Below are positions 42,218 through 52,990 of a DNA stretch of 64,000 nt, in pieces. How positions within the stretch are numbered: the first letter of the stretch is position 1; each line of letters opens with the position of its first letter. The DNA comes from Buchnera aphidicola str. Ua (Uroleucon ambrosiae). GTDB lineage: Bacteria > Pseudomonadota > Gammaproteobacteria > Enterobacterales > Enterobacteriaceae. Location: the NCBI RefSeq assembly GCF_000225465.1, contig NC_017259.1, positions 372,001-436,000 of the forward strand. Direction: 5' to 3'. The notes beneath the pieces were generated by a model. The model was not told where the DNA came from. It did no database searches and saw only the letters and a program-made list of their open reading frames with translations. A program made the translations under genes and the position numbers.

Positions 42218-43579
42218 ATGTTTAAAAACTTAAGACAACGTCTCGCAAACAGTTTTAAAAAAATTATCAATAAAGGAAGACTTACAGAAGAAAATATCAA
42301 AGATACTATACGAGAAGTACGGAAAGCACTATTAGAAGCAGATGTCACATTATCAGTTATAAAACAGTTCATACAAAATGTTAAAGATCAATCTATTGGT
42401 AATGAAATTAATACAAGTTTAACACCAGGACAAGAATTTATTAAAATAGTTAGAAATCAATTAATATTTATTATGGGAAAAAAAAATAATTTATTAAATT
42501 TATCTACTAAACCACCTGCAATAATATTATTAATTGGTTTACAAGGTTCAGGAAAAACTACAAGTTTAGCAAAACTAGGGAAATGGATTAAAGAAAAATA
42601 CAAAAAAAAAATATTAATTGTATCTACTGATATTTATCGCGCAGCTGCTATTAAACAACTACAAATATTATCTCAGCAAATTGAAATAGATTTCTTTCAA
42701 TCTAAAACAAATCAAAAACCAATTGAAATAACTAAACAAGCAATGCAATATGCAAGATTAAAATTGTATGATGTACTATTAATTGATACAGCAGGTCGCT
42801 TACATATTAATAAAAATATGATGAATGAAATTTATGAAATAAAAACACTATCTAAACCTATTGAAACATTATTAGTAGTAGACTCTATGATGGGGCAAGA
42901 TGCCATAAATATGGCAAAAATATTTAATAATGAATTATTAATTTCTGGTATAATATTAACAAAAACAGATGGTGATTCTAGAAGTGGTGTTGCTTTATCA
43001 ATGCGATATATTACTGGAAAACCAATTAAATTTATAGGAACAGGAGAAAAAATAACATCATTAGAAGAATTTCATCCAGAAAAAATGGCTGATCGTATTT
43101 TAGGAATGAATGATATGATATCTCTTATTGAAGATATTGAAGAAAAAGTAAATCAATCAGACATTCAGAAACTAACAAAAAAAATAAAACAAGGCCATGA
43201 TTTTAATTTAAATGACTTTTTAATACAAATAAAACAAATGCAAAAAATAGGAGGGTTAAATTATTTTATAGATAAACTATCTATTAATAATCAATTATCT
43301 AATAATACATTATCATGTGTCACGAATGAAAATACATTAACAAAGATAGAAGCTATTATATCTTCTATGACACCTAAAGAACGAAAACAACCAACAATTA
43401 TAAAAGGTTCAAGAAAACGTAGAATAGCTTTAGGATCTGGAACAAAAATACAAGATGTAAATAAATTATTAAAAAATTTTGATGATATACGCAGAATAAT
43501 GAAAAAAATAAAAACTAGTGGAATATCAAAGGTAATGAGAGGGATAAAAAATATGTTACCAAAAAATTTTTTAAAATAA
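42218..43579 (+). CDS. ffh: Signal recognition particle protein Ffh
   Basis: GTPase of the signal recognition particle that targets membrane proteins to SecYEG. The N domain is followed by the G domain (GLQGSGKTTSLAKL, DTAGRLH, TKTDGD) and the M domain, here rich in Gln, Lys and Met (IKQMQKIGG, SMTPKERKQP, GSRKRRIALGSG). It has 453 aa, equal to E. coli. First of the ffh-rpsP-rimM-trmD-rplS group. Confidence 0.97.
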   Translation: MFKNLRQRLANSFKKIINKGRLTEENIKDTIREVRKALLEADVTLSVIKQFIQNVKDQSIGNEINTSLTPGQEFIKIVRNQLIFIMGKKNNLLNLSTKPPAIILLIGLQGSGKTTSLAKLGKWIKEKYKKKILIVSTDIYRAAAIKQLQILSQQIEIDFFQSKTNQKPIEITKQAMQYARLKLYDVLLIDTAGRLHINKNMMNEIYEIKTLSKPIETLLVVDSMMGQDAINMAKIFNNELLISGIILTKTDGDSRSGVALSMRYITGKPIKFIGTGEKITSLEEFHPEKMADRILGMNDMISLIEDIEEKVNQSDIQKLTKKIKQGHDFNLNDFLIQIKQMQKIGGLNYFIDKLSINNQLSNNTLSCVTNENTLTKIEAIISSMTPKERKQPTIIKGSRKRRIALGSGTKIQDVNKLLKNFDDIRRIMKKIKTSGISKVMRGIKNMLPKNFLK

Positions 43580-43665
43580 AAATATTTTTATTTTAAAATA
43601 AAATATTAATTATTTTTTGATATCATAATTAATCTATATGAAAAAACTTTTTTAAGGAATAAAAT

Positions 43666-43923
43666 ATGGTTAAAATTCGTTTATCAAGATATGGAACAAA
43701 AAAACGTCCTTTTTATAAAATGGTAGTAGCAGATAGCCGTTTTTCTAGAAATGGTCGTTTTATTGAAAAAATAGGATTTTTTAATCCTATTGCTAAGGGA
43801 GCATCTGAAATACTTAAAATCAATTTACAAAGAGTGCAATATTGGATCAATCAAGGAGCGCAAATGTCAGATCGCACTAAACAATTAATAAAATTATTTA
43901 ATAAAAAAGAGAGCATTTTATAA
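43666..43923 (+). CDS. rpsP: 30S ribosomal protein S16
   Basis: Small-subunit protein; [25 protein letters not shown] is a typical N-terminus. It has 85 aa (E. coli 82). A clear AAGGA precedes the ATG. Its last codon and stop, TTA TAA, overlap the apparent start of rimM (ATA at 43920): the stop was probably TGA before a G-to-A change. Confidence 0.97.
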   Translation: MVKIRLSRYGTKKRPFYKMVVADSRFSRNGRFIEKIGFFNPIAKGASEILKINLQRVQYWINQGAQMSDRTKQLIKLFNKKESIL

Positions 43924-44447
43924 AAGATAATATTGATATACCTATTAAACCATTAATAATCGGAAAAGTAGGAAAATCTTATGGAATATTAGGCTGGATA
44001 ACTGTTTTTTCTTTTACAGAAAAAAAAGAAAAAATATTCAGTTATCTGCCTTGGTTTTTTTTAAAAGAAAAAAAATGGACTAAAATAAAAATAAATAACT
44101 GGAGAAAATATAAAAAAAATTTTATTGTGCATATTGAAGATATATCTGATCGTTCAATTGTAAAAAATTTTACCAATTCATACATAATTATTAATCAATA
44201 TACATTGCCATTATTAAAAGACAATAATTATTATTGGAATGATATGCTTGATTGTAAAGTATTTAATACAAACAATAATTATATTGGTCAAGTAATTAAT
44301 TTAATTAGAACTAATAATAATGATATTCTTGTAATAAAAAATAAATTAAGTCCATTTAAAAAAAATATATTAATTCCATTTATAGAAAATAAAATAATAA
44401 AAAACATTAATATTCATAATAAATTAATAATAGTTACATGGAACTAA
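43920..44447 (+). CDS. rimM: 16S rRNA processing protein RimM; no canonical start codon
   Basis: Ribosome maturation factor binding S19 in the 30S head. The reading frame is open from 43905 and encodes the RimM N-terminus ([17 protein letters not shown], matching the family's GxxGxxG-G pattern) and the C-terminal PRC-like domain ([17 protein letters not shown], ending [10 protein letters not shown]). The first ATG/GTG/TTG in frame is a GTG at 44127, which would discard the first third. The best start is ATA at 43920, six bases after AAGAGAG (43907-43913), overlapping the rpsP stop as ATAA; an ancestral ATGA overlap explains this. ATT at 43932 is an alternative. From 43920 the product is 175 aa (E. 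coli 182). Confidence 0.85.
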   Translation: MKDNIDIPIKPLIIGKVGKSYGILGWITVFSFTEKKEKIFSYLPWFFLKEKKWTKIKINNWRKYKKNFIVHIEDISDRSIVKNFTNSYIIINQYTLPLLKDNNYYWNDMLDCKVFNTNNNYIGQVINLIRTNNNDILVIKNKLSPFKKNILIPFIENKIIKNINIHNKLIIVTWN

Positions 44448-44461
44448 ATCATATATTCTAA

Positions 44462-45235
44462 ATGAACAAAGTAAATAACAATCCCCTAATATGGTTTAAT
44501 ATTATTACTATTTTCCCCCAAATGTTTCATGCTATTACTAATTATGGGATTATTGGAAAAGCAATTCAAAAAAAAATAATTCATATCAATTGTTTAAATT
44601 TAAGAGATTTTAGTAATAATAAATATAGATCTATAGATGATCGTCCTTATGGAGGAGGCGCTGGAATGTTAATGAGTTTTCAACCTTTATATTTAGCTAT
44701 AAAATATGCAAAATCAATTCTAAGCAATGCAACTGTTATTTACTTATCTCCTCAAGGTAAAACATTTCAACAAAACAACATAAAAGAATTAATTACGAAA
44801 AAAAAAATTATTTTTATATGTGGTCGATATGAAGGAATAGATCAACGTATTATTGATTCTCAAGTCAATGAAGAATGGTCTATTGGAAATTATGTACTGA
44901 CTGGAGGAGAATTAGCTGCTATGGTTATGATTGATTCTATTTCTAGATTAATTCCGGGCGTTATTAAAACTAAACAATCAATACAAGAAGATTCTTTTTC
45001 TAATAATCTTCTTGACTATCCTAGTTATACTCGACCAAGAGTTGTACAAAATATGTCAGTTCCAAAAATTTTATTATCTGGAAATCATAAAAATATTCGT
45101 CTTTGGCGTTTACAACAATCACTTGGAAAAACATCGATTAAACGTCCAGATCTTTTAAAAGATAAACAATTAAATATGAAAGAACAAGAATTACTAAATG
45201 ATTTTAAAAAACAAACTAAAAAAAATAATTTATAA
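44462..45235 (+). CDS. trmD: tRNA (guanine-37-N1) methyltransferase TrmD
   Basis: SAM-dependent methylation of G37 next to the anticodon, preventing frameshifts; essential in E. coli. The trefoil-knot segments [18 protein letters not shown] and [13 protein letters not shown] are intact, as is the [10 protein letters not shown] segment. It has 257 aa (E. coli 255). It lies 14 bases after rimM and 29 before rplS. Its need for SAM contrasts with the metK pseudogene. Confidence 0.97.
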   Translation: MNKVNNNPLIWFNIITIFPQMFHAITNYGIIGKAIQKKIIHINCLNLRDFSNNKYRSIDDRPYGGGAGMLMSFQPLYLAIKYAKSILSNATVIYLSPQGKTFQQNNIKELITKKKIIFICGRYEGIDQRIIDSQVNEEWSIGNYVLTGGELAAMVMIDSISRLIPGVIKTKQSIQEDSFSNNLLDYPSYTRPRVVQNMSVPKILLSGNHKNIRLWRLQQSLGKTSIKRPDLLKDKQLNMKEQELLNDFKKQTKKNNL

Positions 45236-45264
45236 TATTTTTTAATTCAAAAAAAAGGAAAATT

Positions 45265-45612
45265 ATGTCGAGTATAATTCACGCAATAGAAAAGGAACAA
45301 ATAAAAAATAATATACCTATTTTTAGACCTGGCGATACTATAGAAGTTAAAGTATGGGTAATTGAAGGATCTAAAAAACGTATACAATCTTTTGAAGGAA
45401 TAGTAATAGCGATAAAAAATCGTTATTTAAATTCATCTTTTACAGTTAGAAAAATATCTAATGGAGAAGGTGTTGAACGAGTTTTTCAAACACATTCTCA
45501 TAATATTGAAGAAATTATTCTTAAAAGAAAAGGTTTAGTGAGAAAAGCAAAATTATATTATTTAAGATATCGTACTGGTAAAGCTGCGCGTATTAAAGAA
45601 AGACTGAATTAA
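45265..45612 (+). CDS. rplS: 50S ribosomal protein L19
   Basis: Large-subunit protein at the 30S-50S interface. [20 protein letters not shown] and [16 protein letters not shown] are diagnostic. It has 115 aa, as in E. coli. AAAAGGAAA precedes the ATG. Last gene of its group, followed by a terminator. Confidence 0.97.
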   Translation: MSSIIHAIEKEQIKNNIPIFRPGDTIEVKVWVIEGSKKRIQSFEGIVIAIKNRYLNSSFTVRKISNGEGVERVFQTHSHNIEEIILKRKGLVRKAKLYYLRYRTGKAARIKERLN

Positions 45613-45624
45613 TTAATATTAAAT

Positions 45625-45662
45625 ATGCAGTCATGACATTAAACTTGACTGCATTATTTTAT
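45625..45662 (+). terminator. Terminator of the ffh-rplS gene group
   Basis: ATGCAGTCA-(12)-TGACTGCAT is a perfect 9-bp stem directly after rplS, followed by TATTTTATAATC on the plus strand. tldD converges from the other side. Confidence 0.75.
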
Positions 45663-45696
45663 AATCAAGCAATTATATAAAAATATATTACTTAAA

Positions 45697-47148
45697 TTAA
45701 GCAGTTCCACCTATAGTTAAACGATCTAATTTAATAGATGGTTGCCCTATACCTACAGGAATATTTTGACCATCTTTACCACACATTCCCATTCCTTGAT
45801 CCATTTTTAAATCATCACCTACCATTGATATTTGTTGCATAGCTTCTAAACCTGATCCTATTAAAGTTGTATTTTTAATTGGTGTAATAATTTTTCCTTT
45901 TTTTATTAAATAAGCTTCTGATGTAGAAAAAACAAAATTACCAGATGTAATATCTACTTGTCCTCCAGAAAAATTTACAGCATATATTCCGTAATCAACA
46001 CTATTAATCATATCATCTATTTTAGATTTTCCTGATAACATAAAAGTATTAGTCATACGAGGTATTGGCAAACATGAATAAGATTCACGACGTCCATTTC
46101 CAGTAACTTCCATACCCATTAAACGTGCATTTAATTTATCTTGCATGTATTTCTTTAATACTCCATTTTCAATTAAAATATTACGCTGACCAGGAGTACC
46201 TTCATCATCAATACTGACTGAACCACGCTGGTTATGCATAGTACCATCATCAATTATAGTACATAATTCTGATGTAACTTTTTTTCCAATCATATTAGTA
46301 AATACAGAAGTTTTTCGTCTATTAAAATCACCTTCTAAACCATGACCAACTGCTTCATGTAATAAAACACCAGGCCATCCAGATCCTAATATAACTGGAA
46401 ATGTACCGGAAGGTGCTGACTTTGCAGATAAATTTAATAATGCTATACGAACAGCTTCTCTAGCCCAATATTCAATCCGAATCTCATTTGAAATATCATC
46501 TTTATTTAAAAAAAAGTTATAGTCAGTACGACTACCTCCTCCACTTCGACCACGTTCTCGTTTTCCATGATCTTCAACTAAAACATTTATTGAAAATTGC
46601 ACTAATGGTCTTATATCAGCAACAATATTACCATCAGTAGAAGCAATTAAAACCTGTTCATATGATCCTGTTAAATTTACATTTACTTCCTTCACTCTAT
46701 GATCAATACTACGTGCTATATGATCTGCTCTATATAAAAGATCAATTTTCTCTTGTGAAGAAAATATTTCTAAAGGATTAATATTATTATAATAATATTT
46801 TATTGATTTTTTAGACAATTTTTTATTTTTTACTGAACCTTTCATAGAAATAATACTACGTGCTTTATGAATGCTAGTTTTTAAAGATTCTATAGAAATT
46901 TGATCTGCATATGCAAAACCTATACTTTCATTTTTAATTGCTCTAACTCCTATTCCTTGATCAAAATGATAGTTACCTTCTTTTATAATACTATTTTCTA
47001 AAAACCAAGATTCATAAAGATGAGATTGAAAAAAACAATCTCCATAATCTATATCACGAGTACAAAGTTCTTCTAATGCCATAAAAACATTTTGATAATT
47101 TATTTTATTGTTAATTAATAAAGATTCACCAACTAATTCAAATATCAT
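45697..47148 (-). CDS. tldD: Metalloprotease TldD
   Basis: Works with TldE/PmbA as a heterodimeric protease that degrades unfolded peptides and, in E. coli, the CcdA antitoxin and microcin B17 precursor. The zinc motif [11 protein letters not shown] (HExxxH, about residue 263) and the C-terminal Gly-rich segment [16 protein letters not shown] are intact. It has 483 aa (E. coli 481). Whether the partner gene pmbA exists cannot be seen here. Confidence 0.95.
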   Translation of the reverse strand: MIFELVGESLLINNKINYQNVFMALEELCTRDIDYGDCFFQSHLYESWFLENSIIKEGNYHFDQGIGVRAIKNESIGFAYADQISIESLKTSIHKARSIISMKGSVKNKKLSKKSIKYYYNNINPLEIFSSQEKIDLLYRADHIARSIDHRVKEVNVNLTGSYEQVLIASTDGNIVADIRPLVQFSINVLVEDHGKRERGRSGGGSRTDYNFFLNKDDISNEIRIEYWAREAVRIALLNLSAKSAPSGTFPVILGSGWPGVLLHEAVGHGLEGDFNRRKTSVFTNMIGKKVTSELCTIIDDGTMHNQRGSVSIDDEGTPGQRNILIENGVLKKYMQDKLNARLMGMEVTGNGRRESYSCLPIPRMTNTFMLSGKSKIDDMINSVDYGIYAVNFSGGQVDITSGNFVFSTSEAYLIKKGKIITPIKNTTLIGSGLEAMQQISMVGDDLKMDQGMGMCGKDGQNIPVGIGQPSIKLDRLTIGGTA

Positions 47149-47295
47149 TTCAACTTACTCAATTGATTATTAATATTAAAATATATTATAAAATATAACA
47201 TAAAAATAAAAATGTTATTTAACATCTTTGATGTTTTTTTTAAAATTATAGTTTATTATAAAGATTACGACAAATTATTAAAAAGTATTTTATAT

Positions 47296-47772
47296 ATGAA
47301 TAATATTATACATGTATTAATCATCAATGGACCAAATTTAAATCTTTTAGGAACACGTGAAACAAATATTTACGGACATGAAACTCTATCTGATTTAATA
47401 GAAAATATGAAAAAACAATCAAAAAAAGATAATATATCTTTATATCATATACAATCTAATTCTGAACATGTTCTTATTGATAAAATTCATTCTGCAAAAA
47501 ATAAAATTAATTATATTGTTATTAATCCAGCAGCATTTACACATACTAGTATTGCTATCAGAGACGCATTAATTGCAGTAGATATTCCGTTTATTGAAGT
47601 TCATATTTCAAATATTTTTGCTAGAGAAAGTTTTCGTTCGCATTCATGGTTATCTGATATTTCTCAAGGTGTTATCTCTGGATTAGGACTAGATGGTTAT
47701 TATTGGGCATTAAAAACAATATCTAATAGATTAATTCATTCCTATCAAAATAAATCTAACAAAAAATTTTAA
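47296..47772 (+). CDS. aroQ: 3-dehydroquinate dehydratase, type II
   Basis: Shikimate-pathway step (3-dehydroquinate to 3-dehydroshikimate) feeding aromatic amino acid synthesis. The type II signature INGPNLNLLGTRE (with the catalytic Tyr shortly after), NSEHVLIDKIH and EVHISNIFARESFR are intact. E. coli uses the unrelated type I enzyme AroD, so this is a different family in the same pathway. The ATG at 47296 gives 158 aa; an upstream ATG would add 28 residues without family similarity. Confidence 0.95.
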   Translation: MNNIIHVLIINGPNLNLLGTRETNIYGHETLSDLIENMKKQSKKDNISLYHIQSNSEHVLIDKIHSAKNKINYIVINPAAFTHTSIAIRDALIAVDIPFIEVHISNIFARESFRSHSWLSDISQGVISGLGLDGYYWALKTISNRLIHSYQNKSNKKF

Positions 47773-47773
47773 A

Positions 47774-47823
47774 AAAAATAATTTGCACTCTCTTATATTT
47801 TAAATTACTAATAGAAAGTGCAA
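47774..47823 (-). terminator. Terminator downstream of fis
   Basis: TTGCACT-c-TCT (783-793) pairs with AGA-a-AGTGCAA (813-823), loop 19 bases. On the minus strand the stem is followed by ATTATTTTTTTT, fitting termination of fis; the plus strand has A-rich sequence instead. Confidence 0.7.
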
Positions 47824-47832
47824 TAAAAAAAT

Positions 47833-48129
47833 TTAATTCATACTATATTTTTTCAATTTTTTTCTTAATGTACTACGATTAATTCCCATTATTAAAGCAG
47901 CTTGTGTTTGATTGCCTCTAGTATATTGCATTACTATATCTAATAATGGTGGTTCTAATTCAGTTAATACTAGCTCATATAAATTATTTGCTTTTTTATC
48001 ACGTAAATTTGATAAATAATATTTTAAAGCATTTTTCACTAATTCATTTAAAGATTTTTTGATAATTTTATCTTCAACATTTATTTTAGAATACAATAAA
48101 AATTCTTTCTTTATTTTTTTTTCTAACAT
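47833..48129 (-). CDS. fis: DNA-binding protein Fis
   Basis: Nucleoid-associated protein that bends DNA and activates stable RNA promoters. The C-terminal helix-turn-helix is nearly identical to the family ([27 protein letters not shown]). It has 98 aa, equal to E. coli Fis; the N-terminal half is diverged. In E. coli it follows dusB; here it stands alone between aroQ and rluD. It is one of very few DNA-binding regulators in the window. Confidence 0.95.
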   Translation of the reverse strand: MLEKKIKKEFLLYSKINVEDKIIKKSLNELVKNALKYYLSNLRDKKANNLYELVLTELEPPLLDIVMQYTRGNQTQAALIMGINRSTLRKKLKKYSMN

Positions 48130-48257
48130 TACATTATCGACTCTTTATTTTATTCTATTTTTTAATAGAAATTAATAATATATTTTAAAATTATTTAATC
48201 AAAATAAATAATATAATTTATTAATAATTAATATTATTAAATATCTGATGTTTATTG

Positions 48258-49196
48258 TTATAATTTCGAAATTAATTCAATAATATCTTGAGGAAAAGGT
48301 ACTGTCCAAGACATTAAATTTTGACGAGCAGGATGTTGAAAAGCAAGATAATTTGCATGTAATGCTTGACGAGAAAACTTATATACTTGATCAATTTTAT
48401 TATTTTGTTTAAAATTTATGCAATTTTTAGATTTACCATAACATGGATCTCCAACTAATGGATGCTGAATATATGACATATGAACACGAATTTGATGTGT
48501 TCGTCCAGTTTCCAATCGTATAGATATATGTGTATAATTCTTAAAACAATTAATGATTTTGTAATGTGTAATAGCATTTTTTCCCAAATTATGAACTGTC
48601 ATACATGTTCTTTTAATAGGATGACGCATAATGGGTTGATTAATAGTTCCACCTGAAATCATATTTCCTTTAACAATACCTTGATATTCGCGAATAATTC
48701 TTCTTTCTTTTAGTAATTGAACTAAATAATTGTAAGAAAAAATATTTTTTGCAATAACCATTAGTCCCGTAGTATCTTTATCTAAACGATGAACTATACC
48801 TGCTCTGGGAATGTATTGAATATTTTTATAATGATATAGCAAAGCGTTTAGAATCGTTCCTGTTTTATGACCTGCTCCTGGATGAACTACTAAACCAGCG
48901 GGTTTATTAATAACTAATATATAATTATCTTCATAAATAATATTCAAAAAAATATTTTCTGGAAGATTATATGATATATCTTCTTGATTAAAACGAATCG
49001 TAATCGTATCTTTAACTAATATTTTTTTATCAGGCGTATTTACAATTATTCCATTAACATATACTTGATTCAGAATAATAATTTTTTTTAAATAGGAACG
49101 AGAATATTCTTTAAATATAATTGATAAAACTTTATCTAATCGTTTTCCAAATAAAGATATACAAGATATCGTTGTACTTAATTCAATTTCTTTCAA
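48258..49196 (-). CDS. rluD: 23S rRNA pseudouridine synthase RluD
   Basis: Makes pseudouridines 1911, 1915 and 1917 in helix 69 of 23S rRNA. An N-terminal S4-like domain (GKRLDKVLSIIFKEYSRSYLKK) precedes the catalytic domain with GIVHRLDKDTTGLMVIA (catalytic Asp) and LETGRTHQIRVH. It has 312 aa (E. coli 326). It is divergent from bamD, exactly as rluD and bamD are in E. coli, which favours RluD over RluC. Confidence 0.93.
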   Translation of the reverse strand: MKEIELSTTISCISLFGKRLDKVLSIIFKEYSRSYLKKIIILNQVYVNGIIVNTPDKKILVKDTITIRFNQEDISYNLPENIFLNIIYEDNYILVINKPAGLVVHPGAGHKTGTILNALLYHYKNIQYIPRAGIVHRLDKDTTGLMVIAKNIFSYNYLVQLLKERRIIREYQGIVKGNMISGGTINQPIMRHPIKRTCMTVHNLGKNAITHYKIINCFKNYTHISIRLETGRTHQIRVHMSYIQHPLVGDPCYGKSKNCINFKQNNKIDQVYKFSRQALHANYLAFQHPARQNLMSWTVPFPQDIIELISKL

Positions 49197-49324
49197 TATA
49201 ATATTCCTTATTTTTTTAGAAAGTTCACACTGAATCTTGAATATTTATATAATATGGTATTCTAGTATAATTCTAGAACTAATATTTAAAAAATAATTTT
49301 TTTAAATTAAATTGAATATATAAA

Positions 49325-50068
49325 ATGAAAAGAAAACAAAACATTATATTTATTTTTATTATTTTATTCCTGAACTTAGCAGTTAATTGTAAAGCTTTAA
49401 ATAATCATATTTTTACAGACACTTATATTCTTTATGAAAAATCTAAAAAAGAATTAAAATATGAACGATTTAATAATGTAATATCAATATTAGAACATAT
49501 TAAAAAAAATAACATCACGCATTTTAATGATGATAAAATTATAATACATTTAATTTATGCTTATTATAAAACTAATAATTTCAATATGGCTAAAAAAAAC
49601 ATAAAAGAGTTTTTTAACAGCTATCCAAAGCATCCAAATATAGATTATATTGCATATATAGAATGTCTAATTAACATAAAATTAGATAAAAATATATTTT
49701 TAAATATTTTACTAAACGACTATTACAAAAAAGATCTTTATCATTCAATAAACACTTTTTTTCAGTTAAAAAAATTTATTAAAAAATATCCTCATAGTTT
49801 ATATGTTCCAAATGCTAAAAAACATTTATTATGCTTAAAACATCATTTATCAGAATATGATTTACAAATTTTAAAATTTTATTTTTTTCGTAAAGAATAT
49901 ATAGCTGTCATTAGTCGAGGGCAAGAAATGCTTCAAAAATATCCAGAAACAGAATCAGCACGACAAGCTCTTATATATATGGAAAAATCTTATTATTCAT
50001 TAAAATTTTTTGATATAGCCGAAAAAATATCAAAAATAATTGTTTTAAATAAAATTCAAAATAAATAA
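49325..50068 (+). CDS. bamD: Outer-membrane assembly lipoprotein BamD
   Basis: Essential lipoprotein of the BAM complex that inserts beta-barrels such as the porin in this window. The signal peptide ends in NLAVNC, a non-standard lipobox (Asn before Cys). TPR-like helices follow (YPKHPNIDYIAYIECL, KKYPHSLYVPNAKKHL, KYPETESARQAL). It has 247 aa (E. coli 245). Divergent from rluD. Confidence 0.92.
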   Translation: MKRKQNIIFIFIILFLNLAVNCKALNNHIFTDTYILYEKSKKELKYERFNNVISILEHIKKNNITHFNDDKIIIHLIYAYYKTNNFNMAKKNIKEFFNSYPKHPNIDYIAYIECLINIKLDKNIFLNILLNDYYKKDLYHSINTFFQLKKFIKKYPHSLYVPNAKKHLLCLKHHLSEYDLQILKFYFFRKEYIAVISRGQEMLQKYPETESARQALIYMEKSYYSLKFFDIAEKISKIIVLNKIQNK

Positions 50069-50185
50069 ATAAAATTACAAATTAATGAAAATAACTAAAT
50101 TATTATTTAATTATTAAATATAACAAATTTTTTTTGAAATATTTAAATACAATTACAATGTCTTTTTAAATTAATCAAGAATAAA

Positions 50186-52819
50186 ATGAATATAACAACA
50201 AATAAAATTCGTCAAGATTTTTTAAACTTCTTTAAAGAAAAGAAACATATGATTCTTCCTAGTAGCTCTTTAGTTCCATATAATGATTCAACATTATTGT
50301 TTACTAATGCAGGAATGAATCAATTTAAAGAAATTTTTTTAGGTGAAAAAAAAATAGATTACTCACGAGTAGCTACTGTTCAACGTTGTTTGAGAACTGG
50401 AGGAAAACATAATGATTTAGAAAATGTAGGATACACTTCAAGACATCATACGTTTTTTGAAATGCTTGGAAATTTTAGTTTTAACGATTATTTTAAAAAA
50501 GAAGCTATTGAATATGCTTGGGAATTATTAACATCAAAAAAATGGTTTAATATACCCAAGCATAAATTATGGATTTCAGTATATAAAGAAGATGATGAAA
50601 CATATAAAATTTGGAAAGATATTATAAAAATACCTGTTAAACAAATTATAAAAATAGGAGATAATAATAATATTCAATATAATTCAGATAATTTTTGGCA
50701 AATGGGTGACAGTGGACCATGTGGCCCTTGTACAGAAATATTTTATGATTATGAAAATAATATAGTAAATAATCCAGAATCTTTCTTAGAAAATAAAAAT
50801 CATCGTTTTGTTGAAATTTGGAATATTGTTTTTATTGAATTTAATCGTATTTCAAAAAAAAAAATAGTTCCTTTAAAACATAAATCAATAGATACAGGAA
50901 TGGGATTAGAAAGAATAGCTGCTATTTTACAAAACGTATTTTCTAACTATAACATTGATATATTTCAACAATTAAAACAACACATATCTCAATTAAGTAA
51001 AGTAAAAGATTTAAATCATACATCTTTACAAGTCATAGCTGATCATATTAGATCCTGTACATACATTATTGCTGATAATATTACTCCATCTAATGAACAT
51101 AGAGGGTATGTTTTAAAAAGAATTATTAGAAGAGCATTAAGACATTGTCATAAAATAGGTATGAAAAAACAATTGTTTTATAAATTAGTTTCTACAGTAA
51201 TTGAGGTTATGGGAGATTCAGGTAAAATTTTAAAACAAAAACAAAAAAAAATTGAAGAAATTTTAAAATTAGAAGAAATACAATTCTCTTACACTTTAGA
51301 AAAAGGTTTAAAAATATTACAACATGAAATAAAAAAAGCACATAACAATATGCTATCTGGTGAAACTGCCTTTTATCTTTATGATACCTTTGGATTTCCA
51401 ATTGATTTAACAGCTGATATTTGTCGTGAAAAAAATATTCAAATAGACTTAAATGCATATGAATTAGAAAAATCTAAACAAAAAAAACAATCGAATATTA
51501 ACCAAAAATTTTATAAGAATTATAATAATATTACTATTAATAATACATGTGTATTTGAAGGTTATAAAAAAAATAAAACAAAATCATTAGTAAAATATAT
51601 TTTTATAAATAATCAATCTGTTTCAATAATAAAAAAAAATGAATATGGAATTATTTTTCTTGATAAAACACCATTTTATCCTGAATCAGGAGGTCAAATT
51701 GGTGATATAGGTGAATTATATAATAAAAAATGCTACTTTTTAGTAGAAAATACAAAAAAATATGGAAATGCAATAGGACATTTTGGTAAGTTAATCTCAG
51801 GAAAAATTGAAATTAAAAAATATATTAACACTAAAATTAATCAAGTAAATAGAAATTCTATTCAATTAAACCATTCAGCAACACATTTATTACATGCTGT
51901 ATTGCGACATATTTTAGGAGAACATGTTTACCAAAAAGGGTCTTTAGTAACCAATAAACATTTAAGATTTGATTTTTCTTATCAAACTCCAATAGAAATA
52001 TCTCAGATACAAGACATTGAACATATGATTAATATGTACATTCGTCATAATATTCTCATCAAAACTCAAATATTAAGTTTAGAAGAAGCTAAAAAACAAA
52101 AAGCAATAGCCTTATTTGACAATCAATATAGTTCTATAGTACGAGTTGTTAGTATAAAAAATATTTCTATTGAACTATGTGGTGGAACACATACTAAAAG
52201 AACTGGTGACATTGGACTATTTAAAATTATTTCTTATTCAAGTATAGCATCAGGAATTAAAAGAATTGAAGCTGTAACAGGACAAAAAGCGATAGATTAT
52301 TTGCATCAAAAAGATAATTATATAACAGACTTATCTCTTATATTGCAATGTAATAACTCAGATATTAAAGATAAAATTACAAATCTAAAAAATAAAATAA
52401 AAAATATTGAAGATAAAATAATTCAATTACAACAAAAAGAAAATACATACTACATAACAAAATTACTAAAAAATACTTATGATATAAAAGGAATAAAACT
52501 ATTAATACATGTATTTAATCAATATGAACATAAATTATTAAGAATAATTACAGATACATTAAAACAAAAACTAAAAAAAACAATTACTGTATTAGTTAAT
52601 ATTATAAATAATCGTTTTACTGTTATTATTGGAGTTACAAAAAACTTATTAGATCATATAACAGCTATACAAATCATGAAAATGATTGTAGAAAAAACTC
52701 ATACAAAAGGGGGAGGAAAAAAAGAAATTGCTGAAGGAGGAGGAATATACACTGAAAAACTATCTATTGTTTTAAAAAATATACCATTATGGATTGATGA
52801 ACAATTGGATAAAAAATAA
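50186..52819 (+). CDS. alaS: Alanyl-tRNA synthetase
   Basis: Class II synthetase with an editing domain. Catalytic-domain motifs (QRCLRTGGKHNDLENVG, GMGLERIAA), editing-site HSATHLLHAVLRHILG and CGGTHTKRTGD, and the C-terminal Gly-rich segment TKGGGKKEIAEGGG are all present. It has 877 aa (E. coli 876). Upstream of csrA as in E. coli, with recA and recX absent nearby. Intact. Confidence 0.97.
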   Translation: MNITTNKIRQDFLNFFKEKKHMILPSSSLVPYNDSTLLFTNAGMNQFKEIFLGEKKIDYSRVATVQRCLRTGGKHNDLENVGYTSRHHTFFEMLGNFSFNDYFKKEAIEYAWELLTSKKWFNIPKHKLWISVYKEDDETYKIWKDIIKIPVKQIIKIGDNNNIQYNSDNFWQMGDSGPCGPCTEIFYDYENNIVNNPESFLENKNHRFVEIWNIVFIEFNRISKKKIVPLKHKSIDTGMGLERIAAILQNVFSNYNIDIFQQLKQHISQLSKVKDLNHTSLQVIADHIRSCTYIIADNITPSNEHRGYVLKRIIRRALRHCHKIGMKKQLFYKLVSTVIEVMGDSGKILKQKQKKIEEILKLEEIQFSYTLEKGLKILQHEIKKAHNNMLSGETAFYLYDTFGFPIDLTADICREKNIQIDLNAYELEKSKQKKQSNINQKFYKNYNNITINNTCVFEGYKKNKTKSLVKYIFINNQSVSIIKKNEYGIIFLDKTPFYPESGGQIGDIGELYNKKCYFLVENTKKYGNAIGHFGKLISGKIEIKKYINTKINQVNRNSIQLNHSATHLLHAVLRHILGEHVYQKGSLVTNKHLRFDFSYQTPIEISQIQDIEHMINMYIRHNILIKTQILSLEEAKKQKAIALFDNQYSSIVRVVSIKNISIELCGGTHTKRTGDIGLFKIISYSSIASGIKRIEAVTGQKAIDYLHQKDNYITDLSLILQCNNSDIKDKITNLKNKIKNIEDKIIQLQQKENTYYITKLLKNTYDIKGIKLLIHVFNQYEHKLLRIITDTLKQKLKKTITVLVNIINNRFTVIIGVTKNLLDHITAIQIMKMIVEKTHTKGGGKKEIAEGGGIYTEKLSIVLKNIPLWIDEQLDKK

Positions 52820-52990
52820 ACCATATCTCAATATATGTTTATATTAAATAATAATCAATACAAAGAATTTATGAAAAAATATAATACAAAATATATTTTT
52901 TAAAAAATTAAAATTTAAATTGAAAACTATATTATTCATGACACCAAGAACTAGAGAAATCGAACTCTTTTATCTTTCAAGGAACAAAGA

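Noticed and set aside
47212-47295. 28-codon N-terminal extension of aroQ
   Set aside because: The type II dehydroquinase family begins at MNNIIHVLIINGPNLN; the extension has no counterpart and would start inside the promoter space shared with tldD.
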